Positions 45,195-55,900 of a stretch of 64,000 bases of DNA are shown here, piece after piece (within the stretch, counting starts at the first letter, position 1; each line of letters begins with the position of its first letter). Below the pieces are notes generated by a model. That model was not told the DNA's origin. It saw only the letters and a program-made list of their open reading frames with translations, and searched no databases. Origin of the DNA: Massariosphaeria phaeospora (taxonomy: Eukaryota; Ascomycota; Dothideomycetes; Pleosporales). The DNA lies in NCBI GenBank assembly GCA_011032825.1, contig JAADJZ010000030.1, forward strand, positions 124,001 through 188,000, in the 5' to 3' direction. Position numbers and translations under genes: made by a program.

Positions 45195-46885
45195 TCAATT
45201 CTGTATAGTTTCTCCATTATTCCAAAAGAACTCACATCTCTCATCCCTGTCGTAACGAGCATCTTTCTCAACACCAAACTCGGTATAGTTGAAAGCAAAC
45301 AGCTGGCTGTTCACGTTATAGTCGGGCCACGCGGGTTTCCCAACAGCACTCCAACTCTGCGCATTCGGGTCGTTATGTATGAGGAAAGAGCCATATGCAT
45401 CTCTGATGAGGTTGGCCAGCGTCGCATTAGCTCCCGGGGTGCTATCATAGCGGAGGTCTGATAGATACGAGCCAATAGCACCGTGGGTTTGACTTCCGGC
45501 TGCGAAAACGGATTTCCAGATGGGTTGCCCGAAAGCTGCCACTGATGATGCGATGTAGTATGTTGGGCAGTTGATAGTGTAGTCACTGCGTCACGGTCAA
45601 TAAGATATAATGTGAAGTGGAAGAAAGGGAATTCGGAAACGGCAACTTACCCAAACCATGCTTGTCGCTGCCAAAAGGTGGAGTTGGTACCCTCCGGCGC
45701 ATAGAGGTCATAAACCTGTTCAATAAAACTATCATTTGCGTAGGGAAATTGTGTTTCTAGATCCTTCGTTTCCTCCTCTTTCGTCGTTATAGATCGATTC
45801 GTGAAAACGATACCCTCGTATATCGCCCGATCTACGAAAGTCGGTACTTTCGTAAAATGTCCAGCCCGAAATTCTTTTGAGGGTAAATCTTGAATGACCT
45901 CTCCATCGACATACGGCCCGTAGTAGAAGTGGCCATAACCATATTCTCCGTTTGCGTACGCTGTGGCGTAGGTACTTTGCGACGCAGCCTTCAAATCATC
46001 TTCCGGAACGATGCGTAGACAACTCAGCGAGGTACAGTTTGTAGCGGACAGGAGAAGTGTGAACTGCGTCGAGAGCTGCTCTTCTCGGAGGTATTGCTGC
46101 CACCAGGGAAACTGAGCCATAACGGCTCGGAAAGGGGGATTCTCAGCACCTCCGTGCATGATCATCTGGCTTGTGACGCTGCCCCCACCTGCACTTCCTC
46201 CTACGATAGTTACTTTATCTGGATCACCTCCGAAGGCGGAGATATGCTTCTGTACCCAATCCAGCGCCAGTCTTTGGTCTAGCAATCCCAAGTTCGGTGA
46301 CCCGCCCTCCCTACTGTATTTGCTGCTGCCGAGAAACCCGTAGGCACCGAGTCGATACTGTATAGACACAGATATAAATGCATTATGCGAGTGGCGCATA
46401 AGCACATACTGCTGTGCAATGTCCGCATTGCCAACCGTATAACCTCCTCCGTGGATGGACACAACAACAGGGAGTCTTGCATGTTTGGTTGTATTCGCAG
46501 GCTGAATTATGTTCAGTAATAAACAGTCTTCTGAGCCACTGTCCACAGGAGGAATGTTGGTGCTCCATGCCGGTACGCCTTGAACGCATATTCGGCCTGG
46601 GACTGTAGCATTGAAGACAACGGATGAATTGGCGGGTAGACCATAAGGAACTGGTTCGTGCCAACGTAACGCGCCTACTGGAGGCTCAGCGTATGGGATC
46701 CCAAAGTAGTCGTTGACTTGAAGTGTGGAGTTGTAGACGCCGCGGTATGTCGCATATCCCACGTCGACGATGGGGTAAGCTAGCGTAGTGCATTTTCCCC
46801 GGCAAATGAGCGCGAGGACAACGAAGGTGACTAATAATCGATTCATGAACCCCAGACTGGAGCTGACCTGTCCAGTGATCTTCAT
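45195..46885 (-). CDS. Secreted type-B carboxylesterase/lipase-like protein, about 541 aa
   Basis: Two exons, 46885-45651 and 45585-45195 (65-nt intron), joining AWFGDYTINCPTYYIASS. Start is at 46885 (MKITGQ) or at 46846 (MNRLL); both precede the hydrophobic signal LLVTFVVLALICRGKC. The alpha/beta-hydrolase features are the oxyanion HGGG (residues 145-148), the nucleophile elbow VGGSAGG (S231), an acidic residue in RAIYEGIVF and a candidate His in SQTHGAIG. The residue before the Ser is Gly instead of the usual Glu of GESAG. Several N-glycosylation sequons agree with secretion. It probably cleaves ester side chains or lipids outside the cell; the substrate cannot be told. Confidence 0.85.
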
Positions 46886-47477
46886 TCTTTCTGTCAGAAT
46901 GATATACTGATGGTTGTTTTTTGTCTGCTCTGGGATCAGTGAAAGACGAGCCTTTATGAAGAGGCCCGAAGGCCACGGAAAACGAGCGAAAACGAGGGGA
47001 AACGGCAATGTTAGCAGATCTATATACGTGGCTAAATAGCCTCGGGATGTACTATCTGTTATTGGACCTGCATGCTGCAGTGCATGTCGAACGAAAAGGG
47101 TAGGTGAGCCTGATTGGCCACTAGGCGGGGCTGGGACGCACATGCGATTGAGCATCCAACACAATGATTGTACCAAGAGAATAATCGGCTTTTATGATTG
47201 CCATTGGGCAAACACAATGCTCTGCACAAAGCACTTGCAACGTCACGGAAGGTAATTGCCTAATATGACCAGGCGCGCAAACCTTTCACCGTCATATCAG
47301 GAGGTTTAGTCTGCACACAGAGCTTTGGTGAATCTTCGACATCTCGACATTCTACTTTCACAGCAGATAGTAGGCTTAGACTAAGTAAGTAAGTATAAAT
47401 CTACTCTTTAATTCATTGCCCAACACAACAGCAAACGTTCATCAACCCACGCTGTCGAACAGTTCCCAAAGCCAACC
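46886..47477. other. Divergent promoter region
   Basis: About 590 bases between the esterase (-) and paralogue 1 (+). The esterase frame stays open upstream to 47176, but that extension lacks family features and would bury the signal peptide, so it is treated as untranslated. Confidence 0.45.
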
Positions 47478-48578
47478 ATGACTGGATCAGTGCACGCCGC
47501 ATACATTCTGTCTTCTTCGGACTGTCTCCGTTACTTCAAGTGGCAAAAACGCTGGCGCCCGGAAAATTCCGAACCAGGCTATTTCTCCTCTGCTCTTGAA
47601 TACCACGAGTTCTTCCGCTACCCCAACGGCCCCGACCTAAACCACGCCGACACACAATACGCCCACAGCTTCGGTCAACCGAAGACGGCAGTCTTATGCG
47701 GCCACATTCTGCATCCGCTTGATGACAAAGTTGGCATCAATTGCCCCGTGTGCGAAGTGCAGATGTGCCTGAACTTTCTCGGAGCCATTATGGAAGCCTG
47801 GAAGAAGGTAGGTGGTCCCTTGGCTAGTTCCACTGGGTCGGTTTCCTCTGTAGGATATTCGTTACGACAGGCCTGGCACATGGCTCGTCTTGAACTGTTG
47901 ACCATTATGGGCACGCACGAGTTGTCCGCCGACCTGGAATTGCTTTGGACACGTGACCGCTCCAAAGACGAGATATCACGGGCAAGTAGCACCTACTCCG
48001 CCACAAACGCAGTCGAGCTAGCTAAGCAATGTGCAGACATCAGCTGTGTTGTCGACATGATGCCACCAAGTGTAATCACGAAGCCGGTGAAGAAGAAAAA
48101 GAAAACGGTACAATTCACCGCCGACACTGAGGAGTCGTCCGGCCGCACTATGAGTGCATTCGCACGCGGCACGGCAGACTACGATCCTGGGCCACACGCG
48201 TGCCTGAGCCCAGACGGCTACTTCGACACGTCCAAGCTGCGGGACTTACTGTACAACGTTCAGCAATGCAAGATCTTCAGCACCAAGTCTGAAGAAGATT
48301 TCTGGGAATGGAACATGGATCTGAATCTACTGCCCAATCAGGTTGACGATGCAGAAACAGCTGAAGAATTGCGAGAACAGCTTAGCGAGTTAGTCACGAA
48401 TGATTACGACTGTGCGGATCAAGACCACAAAGAGGCCATGGACATGCAGATGAAGGAGTCGGATTCGGCGATTGTCCAGGTGGATTATAATGGTACATTG
48501 TTGGACTACTGCTTGGTTACGACCAGCGATCCGGATGAGGATATGGTGCCTCAGACGAGGATGAGGACGAAGGCGTAG
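47478..48578 (+). CDS. Unknown Cys/His-motif protein, paralogue 1, 366 aa
   Basis: A single-exon gene of unrecognised family. It has the motif C74-x-H76-x2-H79-x9-C89-x2-C92-x4-C97, which could bind zinc, embedded in CGHILHPLDD and CPVCEVQMCLNFLGAI. A central basic patch VKKKKKTVQFTADTEE could be a nuclear-localisation signal, and the C-terminal third is acidic (FSTKSEEDFWEWNMDLNLLP, SDPDEDMVPQ). No signal peptide or membrane helix. It shares all these elements in the same order with the next gene, 409 bases downstream on the same strand, so the two are a tandem duplication. Start is the only ATG near the frame opening. Confidence 0.75.
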   Translation: MTGSVHAAYILSSSDCLRYFKWQKRWRPENSEPGYFSSALEYHEFFRYPNGPDLNHADTQYAHSFGQPKTAVLCGHILHPLDDKVGINCPVCEVQMCLNFLGAIMEAWKKVGGPLASSTGSVSSVGYSLRQAWHMARLELLTIMGTHELSADLELLWTRDRSKDEISRASSTYSATNAVELAKQCADISCVVDMMPPSVITKPVKKKKKTVQFTADTEESSGRTMSAFARGTADYDPGPHACLSPDGYFDTSKLRDLLYNVQQCKIFSTKSEEDFWEWNMDLNLLPNQVDDAETAEELREQLSELVTNDYDCADQDHKEAMDMQMKESDSAIVQVDYNGTLLDYCLVTTSDPDEDMVPQTRMRTKA

Positions 48579-48987
48579 AATTGGAGACATACACAGTGGA
48601 GCGCTCAGAGTTTGACCAGGATGAGGATGAAGACGAAGCGGTCGATGAAATTGAGCTTTGAGTTCTTGAGAACACCACCTCCAAGCGACACTGATGAGAT
48701 CCCCATCTCCAAAAAAATAGTTCCAAAATAGTGGCTTTTGGCTGTTTTGGCGCGTCCAAGGTCTGCTACTAGGTATGTTAGCTGAACACGTTCTAATGCA
48801 TTGTAATGAGCCTTCACGCGTTTTGTGCTCACCCACAATCCAATACTTCCAACATCATTATGCCCTCACAAAGTATCTTAACCTCCAGACACAATGCAAT
48901 ACCAACCCAACACAAGTACTCAACAGAAAACATTCCAGAAATATTAGGAAAGCTCACTTCGAGTCAACGACATCCTGGACCTTCACC
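48579..48987. other. Spacer between the tandem paralogues
   Basis: About 410 bases. The second paralogue's frame stays open upstream to 48775, but that extension has no counterpart in the first paralogue, so it is treated as leader. Confidence 0.45.
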
Positions 48988-50223
48988 ATGCCGACCAAAA
49001 CACCATCTTCCATGTCGGCCTCGCTCATTCTCTCAAAAGCTGATGCCGACCTCTACAAGCACTACCAAAAGATCCAAAACAGGTACTTCACTCTGGGCCA
49101 AATCAGCCATGCGCTAGAATACCACCTTTTCCTGCAGTTTCGAGCAGGGCAAGCCAACACCCAAACCCGCAACCGCCACGTCATCTCGCATTGCGGACAC
49201 ACGGTGCACCCGACCGACACCTCCAACAGCGACCTCTGTCCCGAATGCGAAGTCACAATCTGCCTCAAGTTCCTCGATGTAATCACGCAAGCGTGGATCA
49301 AGGAAGGCGGACCATGGCCCGACCAGGGGATTCGGGAGGGCAAGTGGCGGTACGATGAGCTACGCAAGGCGTGGATCATGACAAGGCTGGAGCTGCAGAA
49401 CGCACTGGATGCGTTCGAGCGCATGGCGGAGAAGGAGCGCCAGTGGGAGCGCGACCATCCGCGCGAGGCGGAGCGAGCTAGGGGTCAGAAGACGGGTGCG
49501 CGGGCGTTGAAAATTGGGCGCGAGGGTGTCAAGTATCCATTTGAAGCTGGGCAAGTGGGATCTGTCGAAGCAACTGCACCGAATGCAGCATCATGGGGTA
49601 TTGCGTCACTGCTCGGCCACATGTCCCTCACCGCACCGTCCACACGCGGTCCTCGGAAGTCCTGCATGGCCAAACAGACGACGAAGAAGAAGAAAACCGT
49701 TGCCTTCGCCGCGGGCACGGACTTCAAGCCTGGCCGCTCTAACGGCCACTTCGTGCGCCGCTCACCCTCACCAACCCACATCCTAGGCGCGCACTCGGCC
49801 TCACCAGGCCACGAACTCCGCGACACGTCGATGATGCGCGACAAGCACTACAGCATGGAGCAGCAGCACGTGTGGAGCACGACGTCGGAGAAGGAATTCC
49901 TCGCCTGGAATGCCGACGTCAGGTTGATGCCTGCCCAGCACGAAGGCCCGATCGCGCTGCATAAACTGTGCAAGTCCATCCATGCGTGGCACGACGAGTT
50001 CCTCTCGAGGAAGAGCGTCGAGGGCCAGCAACAGTACTGGAAGGCGATGTTGCAGAAGGACGGGTGGGTGGTGTGGACGAGCGCTGATGGGTCCGAGGTG
50101 CTGGGCGTGTTCTGGTGTCGGCGCGAGGACATTGAGGCCGAAGAGAAGGGGTATTGGAGGAGGAGCCGGAAAGGGACCAAGTGGGCTTCGCTCAAGGATT
50201 GTGGAGGTGGCGCTGGATGCTGA
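48988..50223 (+). CDS. Unknown Cys/His-motif protein, paralogue 2, 411 aa
   Basis: Single exon; ATG 48988 (MPTKTPSS) is chosen because alignment with paralogue 1 begins soon after it. It has the same motif, C69-x-H71-x2-H74-x9-C84-x2-C87-x4-C92 (CGHTVHPTD, CPECEVTICLKFL), followed by AWIKEGGPWP, LRKAWIMTRLEL, the basic TKKKKTVAFAAGTD and WSTTSEKEFLAWNADVRLMP. These match paralogue 1 (AWKKVGGP, LRQAWHMARLEL, KKKKKTVQFTADT, FSTKSEEDFWEWNMDLNLLP). It carries an extra charged helix (residues about 145-175) and a longer C terminus. Coding GC appears higher than in paralogue 1, suggesting the copies are not very recent. Function unknown. Confidence 0.75.
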   Translation: MPTKTPSSMSASLILSKADADLYKHYQKIQNRYFTLGQISHALEYHLFLQFRAGQANTQTRNRHVISHCGHTVHPTDTSNSDLCPECEVTICLKFLDVITQAWIKEGGPWPDQGIREGKWRYDELRKAWIMTRLELQNALDAFERMAEKERQWERDHPREAERARGQKTGARALKIGREGVKYPFEAGQVGSVEATAPNAASWGIASLLGHMSLTAPSTRGPRKSCMAKQTTKKKKTVAFAAGTDFKPGRSNGHFVRRSPSPTHILGAHSASPGHELRDTSMMRDKHYSMEQQHVWSTTSEKEFLAWNADVRLMPAQHEGPIALHKLCKSIHAWHDEFLSRKSVEGQQQYWKAMLQKDGWVVWTSADGSEVLGVFWCRREDIEAEEKGYWRRSRKGTKWASLKDCGGGAGC

Positions 50224-51278
50224 GCTTCATTGTTGCAAATTGAGGGACTGGCTCCAGCTGGTCTTGAAAGGTTTGATATCTCTTTGCGTGGCCCCTGGCC
50301 TTTGGCATGTTTGAAACAAAGACAGAATCGAATGAATGAAAAACACTATGAATTTAATAACGACTGCAAATTTGCGAGGTGTATACCATCCTGAAGTAAG
50401 CATGCAAGAATCCACGTACTTGTTGTTGTACAGACTTGAAGTTTGCTTCAACGAGATGGATGGCTGATCGTCGAAGGAGGGGCTTCAAACTATGCACTAT
50501 GCCAGGTACGAGGCGTCTTCGGTCTGAAACTGGTGTTGAGGAGTGGGAAAGATGTCGGAGACAGTCTTGTGAGGAAATGACACCTAGAGCTTCGGGCCGG
50601 TGACGCCCGATTGGCTGCAACCATCTGCACGCTCGTGTTCGCAGTGCTCAGGTGCCCACCCGGTGCTGTCCACACCACCCCAGCACCAACCACTACAAGT
50701 ACGCCAACGGTGCAGACATTGCTACATATCCCATGCAACATGGCGACACCACCAACCAATATAGCGACAAAACCGACCGCATACGTCCGCTGCGTCGGAA
50801 ACTCGTAGGCATCTCCTTGTGTAGAACAATTCCTAAGCACGATTCTTATAAATCGCTTTTCAACTATCTTCTCATTTGCAAAGCAGCGCAATTTCTTACC
50901 TGCATTATTGGGTCATTCTCTTGCTTCCATATTTCAATCTCTTGTCTTTCGCAGTGTTGTTATTAGCTTACAAATATGCTGGACCCATTTCCAACATACG
51001 TCATCCACGCAGGATTCTACTAAATAATTACTAGTTACTGATCAGTGATCTCGCCACACGCACTGCAGTAGCCGAAATGTCGGCATTAATGCCTGGATTT
51101 CAAAGACTGCCGAACCTGCCCGTGTGCGGCAAGTATCTATCGAGCCTGAACGTATATATAGACGGCGGCCATGCTTGATGTACAGGGCATCCATCTCTAG
51201 CTAAACTGTCCAGCTATCTCTCAACCCTCTCAACCACACTCTCAACTTCCAAAAACGACCACCGAAACCACAACCACC
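50224..51278. other. Intergenic region
   Basis: About 1.05 kb before the Old Yellow Enzyme gene. Overlapping frames on both strands near 50490-50891 were considered and not accepted. The last 200 bases are probably the OYE promoter, with a CA-rich leader directly before its ATG. Confidence 0.4.
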
Positions 51279-52397
51279 ATGTCCGACTCCAAGCTCTTCA
51301 AAACCCTCAAATTGGGCAACATACAACTCGAGCACCGCATCGCCATGGCCCCACTAACGCGGTTCCGCGCCTCAGACGACCACACCCCCATCCTCCCCAT
51401 GGTCGCCGACTACTACGCGCAACGCGCCTCCGTCCCCGGCACCCTCCTCATCTCCGAAGCAACCTTCATCTCCCCGCAAGCCGGCACGTACCCCAACGCC
51501 CCCGGCATCTACTCGCAATCGCAGATCGACGCGTGGAAAACCGTGACGGCAGCCGTCCACGCAAAGCGCAGCTACATCTTCCTGCAACTCTGGCACCTCG
51601 GGCGCGCCTCCGACGAACGGGCCAACGCCGCCGAGCACATCACCACCGTATCCTCCAGCGCAGTGCGCCTCGAGGAGCCCTACCGCGCAGTCCCAACCCC
51701 GCTCTCCACCGCAGACATCGAGCGCACCGTCGCCGACTACGCGACCGCCGCGCAAAACGCCATGGCCGCGGGCTTCGACGGCGTGGAGATCCACGGCGCA
51801 AACGGCTACCTGATCGATCAGTTCACGCAGGACACGGTCAACCAGCGCAGCGACGCGTACGGCGGCAGCATCGCGAAGCGCAACCGCTTCGCGCTCGAAG
51901 TCGTGCACGCCGTCGTGGGCGCCGTGGGCGCCGCCCGCACGGGCATCCGCCTCTCGCCCTTCAGCACCTTCGCCGGCATGCGCATGGCGGACCCCGTCCC
52001 GCAGTTCAGCGACCTGATCCGCAAGATCAGCGCCGCCGCGCCGCACATGGCCTACATGCACCTGGTCGAGTCGCGCATATCGGGCAACGCGGATATCGAG
52101 TCGTTCGACAAGCTGGACGCGTTCGTCGACCTGTTCCCCGGGCCCGTGCTGCTGGCCGGCGGCTACAAGCCGGCGTCTGCGAAGCGCGTCGTCGACGAGG
52201 AGTATGCGGCCAAGGACGTCGTGGTCGTGTTTGGCCGGTATTTCATTGCGAATCCGGATCTGGCGTTCCGGGTGCGCGAGGGGATCGAGTTGGCGCCGTA
52301 CGAGCGGGGCACGTTTTATAATGCGAAGAGTACGGAGGGGTATGTCGACTATGCATTTAGTGCGGAGTTTGAGCGGGCGCAGGGGGCGAATTTGTAA
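51279..52397 (+). CDS. Old Yellow Enzyme family NADPH:flavin oxidoreductase, 372 aa
   Basis: Intronless, full-length TIM barrel. Family signatures are KLGNIQLEHRIAMAPLTRFR at the N terminus, the FMN-side FLQLWHLGRAS, the substrate-binding HGANGY (H172, N175, Y177, matching His191/Asn194/Tyr196 of yeast OYE1), QRSDAYGGS, and the C-terminal VFGRYFIANPDL. Such enzymes reduce activated C=C bonds of enones with NAD(P)H; physiological substrates are often unknown, and some act in ergot or other secondary pathways. Here no pathway partner is adjacent. Third-position GC is very high, which creates long antisense frames. It is convergent with FAS2. Confidence 0.92.
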   Translation: MSDSKLFKTLKLGNIQLEHRIAMAPLTRFRASDDHTPILPMVADYYAQRASVPGTLLISEATFISPQAGTYPNAPGIYSQSQIDAWKTVTAAVHAKRSYIFLQLWHLGRASDERANAAEHITTVSSSAVRLEEPYRAVPTPLSTADIERTVADYATAAQNAMAAGFDGVEIHGANGYLIDQFTQDTVNQRSDAYGGSIAKRNRFALEVVHAVVGAVGAARTGIRLSPFSTFAGMRMADPVPQFSDLIRKISAAAPHMAYMHLVESRISGNADIESFDKLDAFVDLFPGPVLLAGGYKPASAKRVVDEEYAAKDVVVVFGRYFIANPDLAFRVREGIELAPYERGTFYNAKSTEGYVDYAFSAEFERAQGANL

Positions 52398-52972
52398 AGG
52401 CTGGGTGGGGAACACGGATAGATGGTTAGACGCATAGATGCATAGATAGACGGATCATGGGAGGCGGTCTGAGCGTTTCGAGCAGTTCTTTTGCGCATAG
52501 ATCTCGCATATAAATGGAATAGATATGTTCAAACATTACTAGTAGTACCCCTTACCCCTTACTCGCTCTCCTCAAAATTCTTCCCATCACAGTCGAAAAA
52601 CACACACAGGAAATTGAGAAAACTAGAAGCAAAAAAATACTAAGCACTAACACTGCCTGCTATCATAGCAACAAACAGTAGATACACCACACCTACTTAC
52701 ATAGCGTACACGAACAGACCAAATTCTTCCAATGCCTATACCCACAAACATGAGACAGCAATCAACAATACGTTTCATTTCGTCTTTTGCTTTTGAATTG
52801 TGAAGATAATTATATATATATAAGCACATTGAAGATCCTAATTCATACATATACAACCTGCAGTGTGGCTGGCTGGCCACCAACACGTCGTCTCAGATTC
52901 TTTCTATTTTCTCCTCCTCTTTTTCATTCATTCATTTTCTTGTTAGGCTGAGGACAATTCTTACCCCTCCTT
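52398..52972. other. Convergent 3' region
   Basis: About 575 AT-rich bases between the OYE gene (+) and FAS2 (-), with a TATATA run near 52811-52820. No gene seen. Confidence 0.45.
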
Positions 52973-55900
52973 TCAAAACGACGCGACGGCAACAGCAACA
53001 GCCTGGTCATCCGAGTGGCTGATACTGACGCTGACCTTCTTGACGCCGACGCGCTTGGCCTCTTGCTCAGCGGAACCGGAGAGCTGCACGTAGTTAGTTA
53101 GCTAGATTGCAAAAAGGAAGGGTGGAATTGGGCAATGTATGTTTCAAACGTACCTTGACAGTCGGCGCACCCGTCTCGTCATTGTCGATCTCAATGTCCT
53201 TCAGAGCTGCACCGGCGCCCTTGCTCTGCACGCCGAGCGACTTGAACACGGCCTCCTTCGCCGACCACTTGCCGGTAAAGCTCGCTTGCGGGCTGCCAGC
53301 CTTTTTGCAGTAGGCGATTTCCTTGTCGGTGAAATTGCGCTCGATGAACGTGTCGTTGTCGATGTTGAGGGCCTTCAGACTCTCGACGTCGACGCCGATC
53401 TTGGTGTTGGCAGATGCGGTCGCTTGGGTCAGTGATTCGACCACCTTACGTGTCTCCTCGGCCCTCGGGTCCTTCTTGGGAGCCGCAGGTTTCAGAGGGA
53501 AGGAGTACTGTGCCGTCTTTTTGTCCATAGTGACGCGGGCCTGGGGATTGAGGAAGACTTCTTGCATCTTGTCGTCCTCGTAAGGCGCCTTGTCCTTGGC
53601 GCGGAACATGGTGTTGTTGATGAGGCCGTCGTGGAAGTATCGGTATGCTTTCTTCTGGCGCGCCTCGACCTTTTGCTTGTAGGTAGCATATTCGGCATGA
53701 TCAAGGGTGGCGAAAAGGTATTTGGGATGGATACCAATGGCTTGGGTGCCCTTTTGCCCGAAACCAAATGAAGTAACGGAGAAGGCCTTGATACCATCTG
53801 TCTGTATGGAGCGGGATGGATACACAATGTGTTCGAACTGCTCCATGACCTTGTCTACATTGTCCGCATTGCGGTTTCCCGGGACGAGGCCAGAGTTGAG
53901 CACTTGAAGACAGCCGTTAAACATCCACGCACCAGCTGCACCCTTGGGGTGACCGGTGAGGTACTTCTGGAAAATACCAAGGAGAGCATTGCCTTTGGTA
54001 CGGCCAAGATGACGCATCTGCTGACAGACGACTTCTGACTCGTTTTTGTCGTTGGCCACAGTCGAAGTACCGTGGAACGAAGCCACGTCGAGATCGTCGA
54101 TAGTGAGACCCCAAGTAGCGAGCGCGCCGCGCAGGGGAGCAATGCGTGGGTCCTGTTTCCAGAAGGTGTTGCCCAAACTGTTGAGAGCATCCTTCTCTTG
54201 TCGCTTGGCTTCGCGTTCAATATGCGTAGCACGTTCCTGCATGTACTCGGACTCATCGAAGGACTCAGTGGTATCCTTCATCGCGGCAACCTCTTCCTGA
54301 AGGTAGAGCAGCTCTGACTCTTGCCATTGCTTGATTTGTTTGCGGCGGAGATCCATCTGCCGCTTCCTGTATTTGATGTCGAGGAGGGGCGACGGGAATT
54401 TGGATGGTATTTCACGGGCAGTGGTCAAGACACCCTTGCCAGGAGCCGGTACAGAGCGACCAATCTTGTCGGTAGCAGTTGCAGAGAAGCCGATAATACC
54501 ATAGATAGGAACGCCCATGTCCAACGCCAAGCGTGCATCCATGATGACTTGCATGCCGCAGCCCTGAGATTCCATGAAGCCGTTTCGGGTTGTGGTCGTG
54601 GGGCGAGACATCTCTTTCGGTGTCCGACCGTGCGCAAACTCGTCCTCAGCATTGCTGGTGGCTTTCATGTTAGCGAATTCATAGGAACCTTCCTCTTGAA
54701 AATCATCGAAGCCACCGACCAAGCAAACACGTGCCTTGCCTTCTACGATGGTGTCGTAACCGATGTCGATGGATTCTACTGCAGTTGCACAAGCGCCAAC
54801 AGGAGTCTTGATGGGACCAGTAGACGACAAGAGCAACATGTTGACCCAAGCGCTCATAGTGTTGATGAAAGACTCTTGAAGGATGTCCTTCTGCAGAGGC
54901 CTGTCGAGGAATCTATCCTTGTACATGCCTCGGAGAGCAGAAGTACCACCGATACCGGAACCGATGCAGTTGCCAACCTCGGACAGATGTACATATTGGT
55001 AGAACTCATAAGGATCAGTTATACCGCTGCACAATAGGGTCTCTGCAGTCGAGACTAGAACAAAGAGAGTGACAGGGTCAACTTGAGAGATGATATCGTC
55101 CGGAACTCCATACTTCTTCGCATCCCAGCCTGTGGGAATTTGGCCAGCGACTAGACGATCGAAGCGCAGTGCCTTCGGGATCATGAGAGTGGCACCCTTC
55201 CTTAACCGCACTGTGAATTCGCCGGAGTCTGGAACCTCGAAGATCTCTACCTTGTCGCCGTGCTGGCGCTTGAACTCTTCAGCGGTCTCGCTTGATGCCT
55301 CAAAGGGATCGAGGTCCTCTTCGATCTGAATCTCTTGTAGAAGTTGCTTCTTATTCGGGTCGTACCCGTTGAATAGTTCGGGCTCGATTAGACGGATACC
55401 AGAGTGTTCAAGAATATACTTCTCGTACTTCGGTTTAATATCCTTGTCCTCGACAGGCTCGCTAGTCTTCGCGTCAACCCAGCCAGAGTAACTCTTGCCC
55501 TTGAGAGGACCATTGTAATTCTTGATGAGGCCCATGATCCAAGCCATTTCCACACAGCCCTCGAGCGAGAACTCGCCATAAGCTTCCATCTCCCAGCGCG
55601 TTCTCGAATTACCCCAGGGGCCCACCTCAGCAAAGCCGGTAACGACGACGACCTTTTCGAGATCGACCATACCTTTCAAATTATCATTCAAGGGCTTGAC
55701 TTCCGTGTCCCAATCTGGGACTTTAGGAAAGTCGAATTTCAGGTTTGCCCTTGGTTGAATCGTAGCCCGTTTATACAAAGCTTCGCTCGCCTCGCCATTG
55801 ACAATCTTGTTCTCAATAGCATTCTCTTTGATGACGGCTTTGCGAACCTCGCTAGTCTCCATATATTCTTTCCGGAGATCTTGCATGAGATCCTTGAGGT

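Noticed and set aside
50490..50891. 133-codon minus-strand frame with hydrophobic Val/Gly stretch
   Set aside because: Overlaps plausible frames on the other strand, has no signal peptide or domain, and no splice-supported extension.
51372..52415. 347-codon frame antisense to the Old Yellow Enzyme gene
   Set aside because: A product of very high third-position GC in the OYE gene; sequence is Val/Arg/Gly-rich without domain features.
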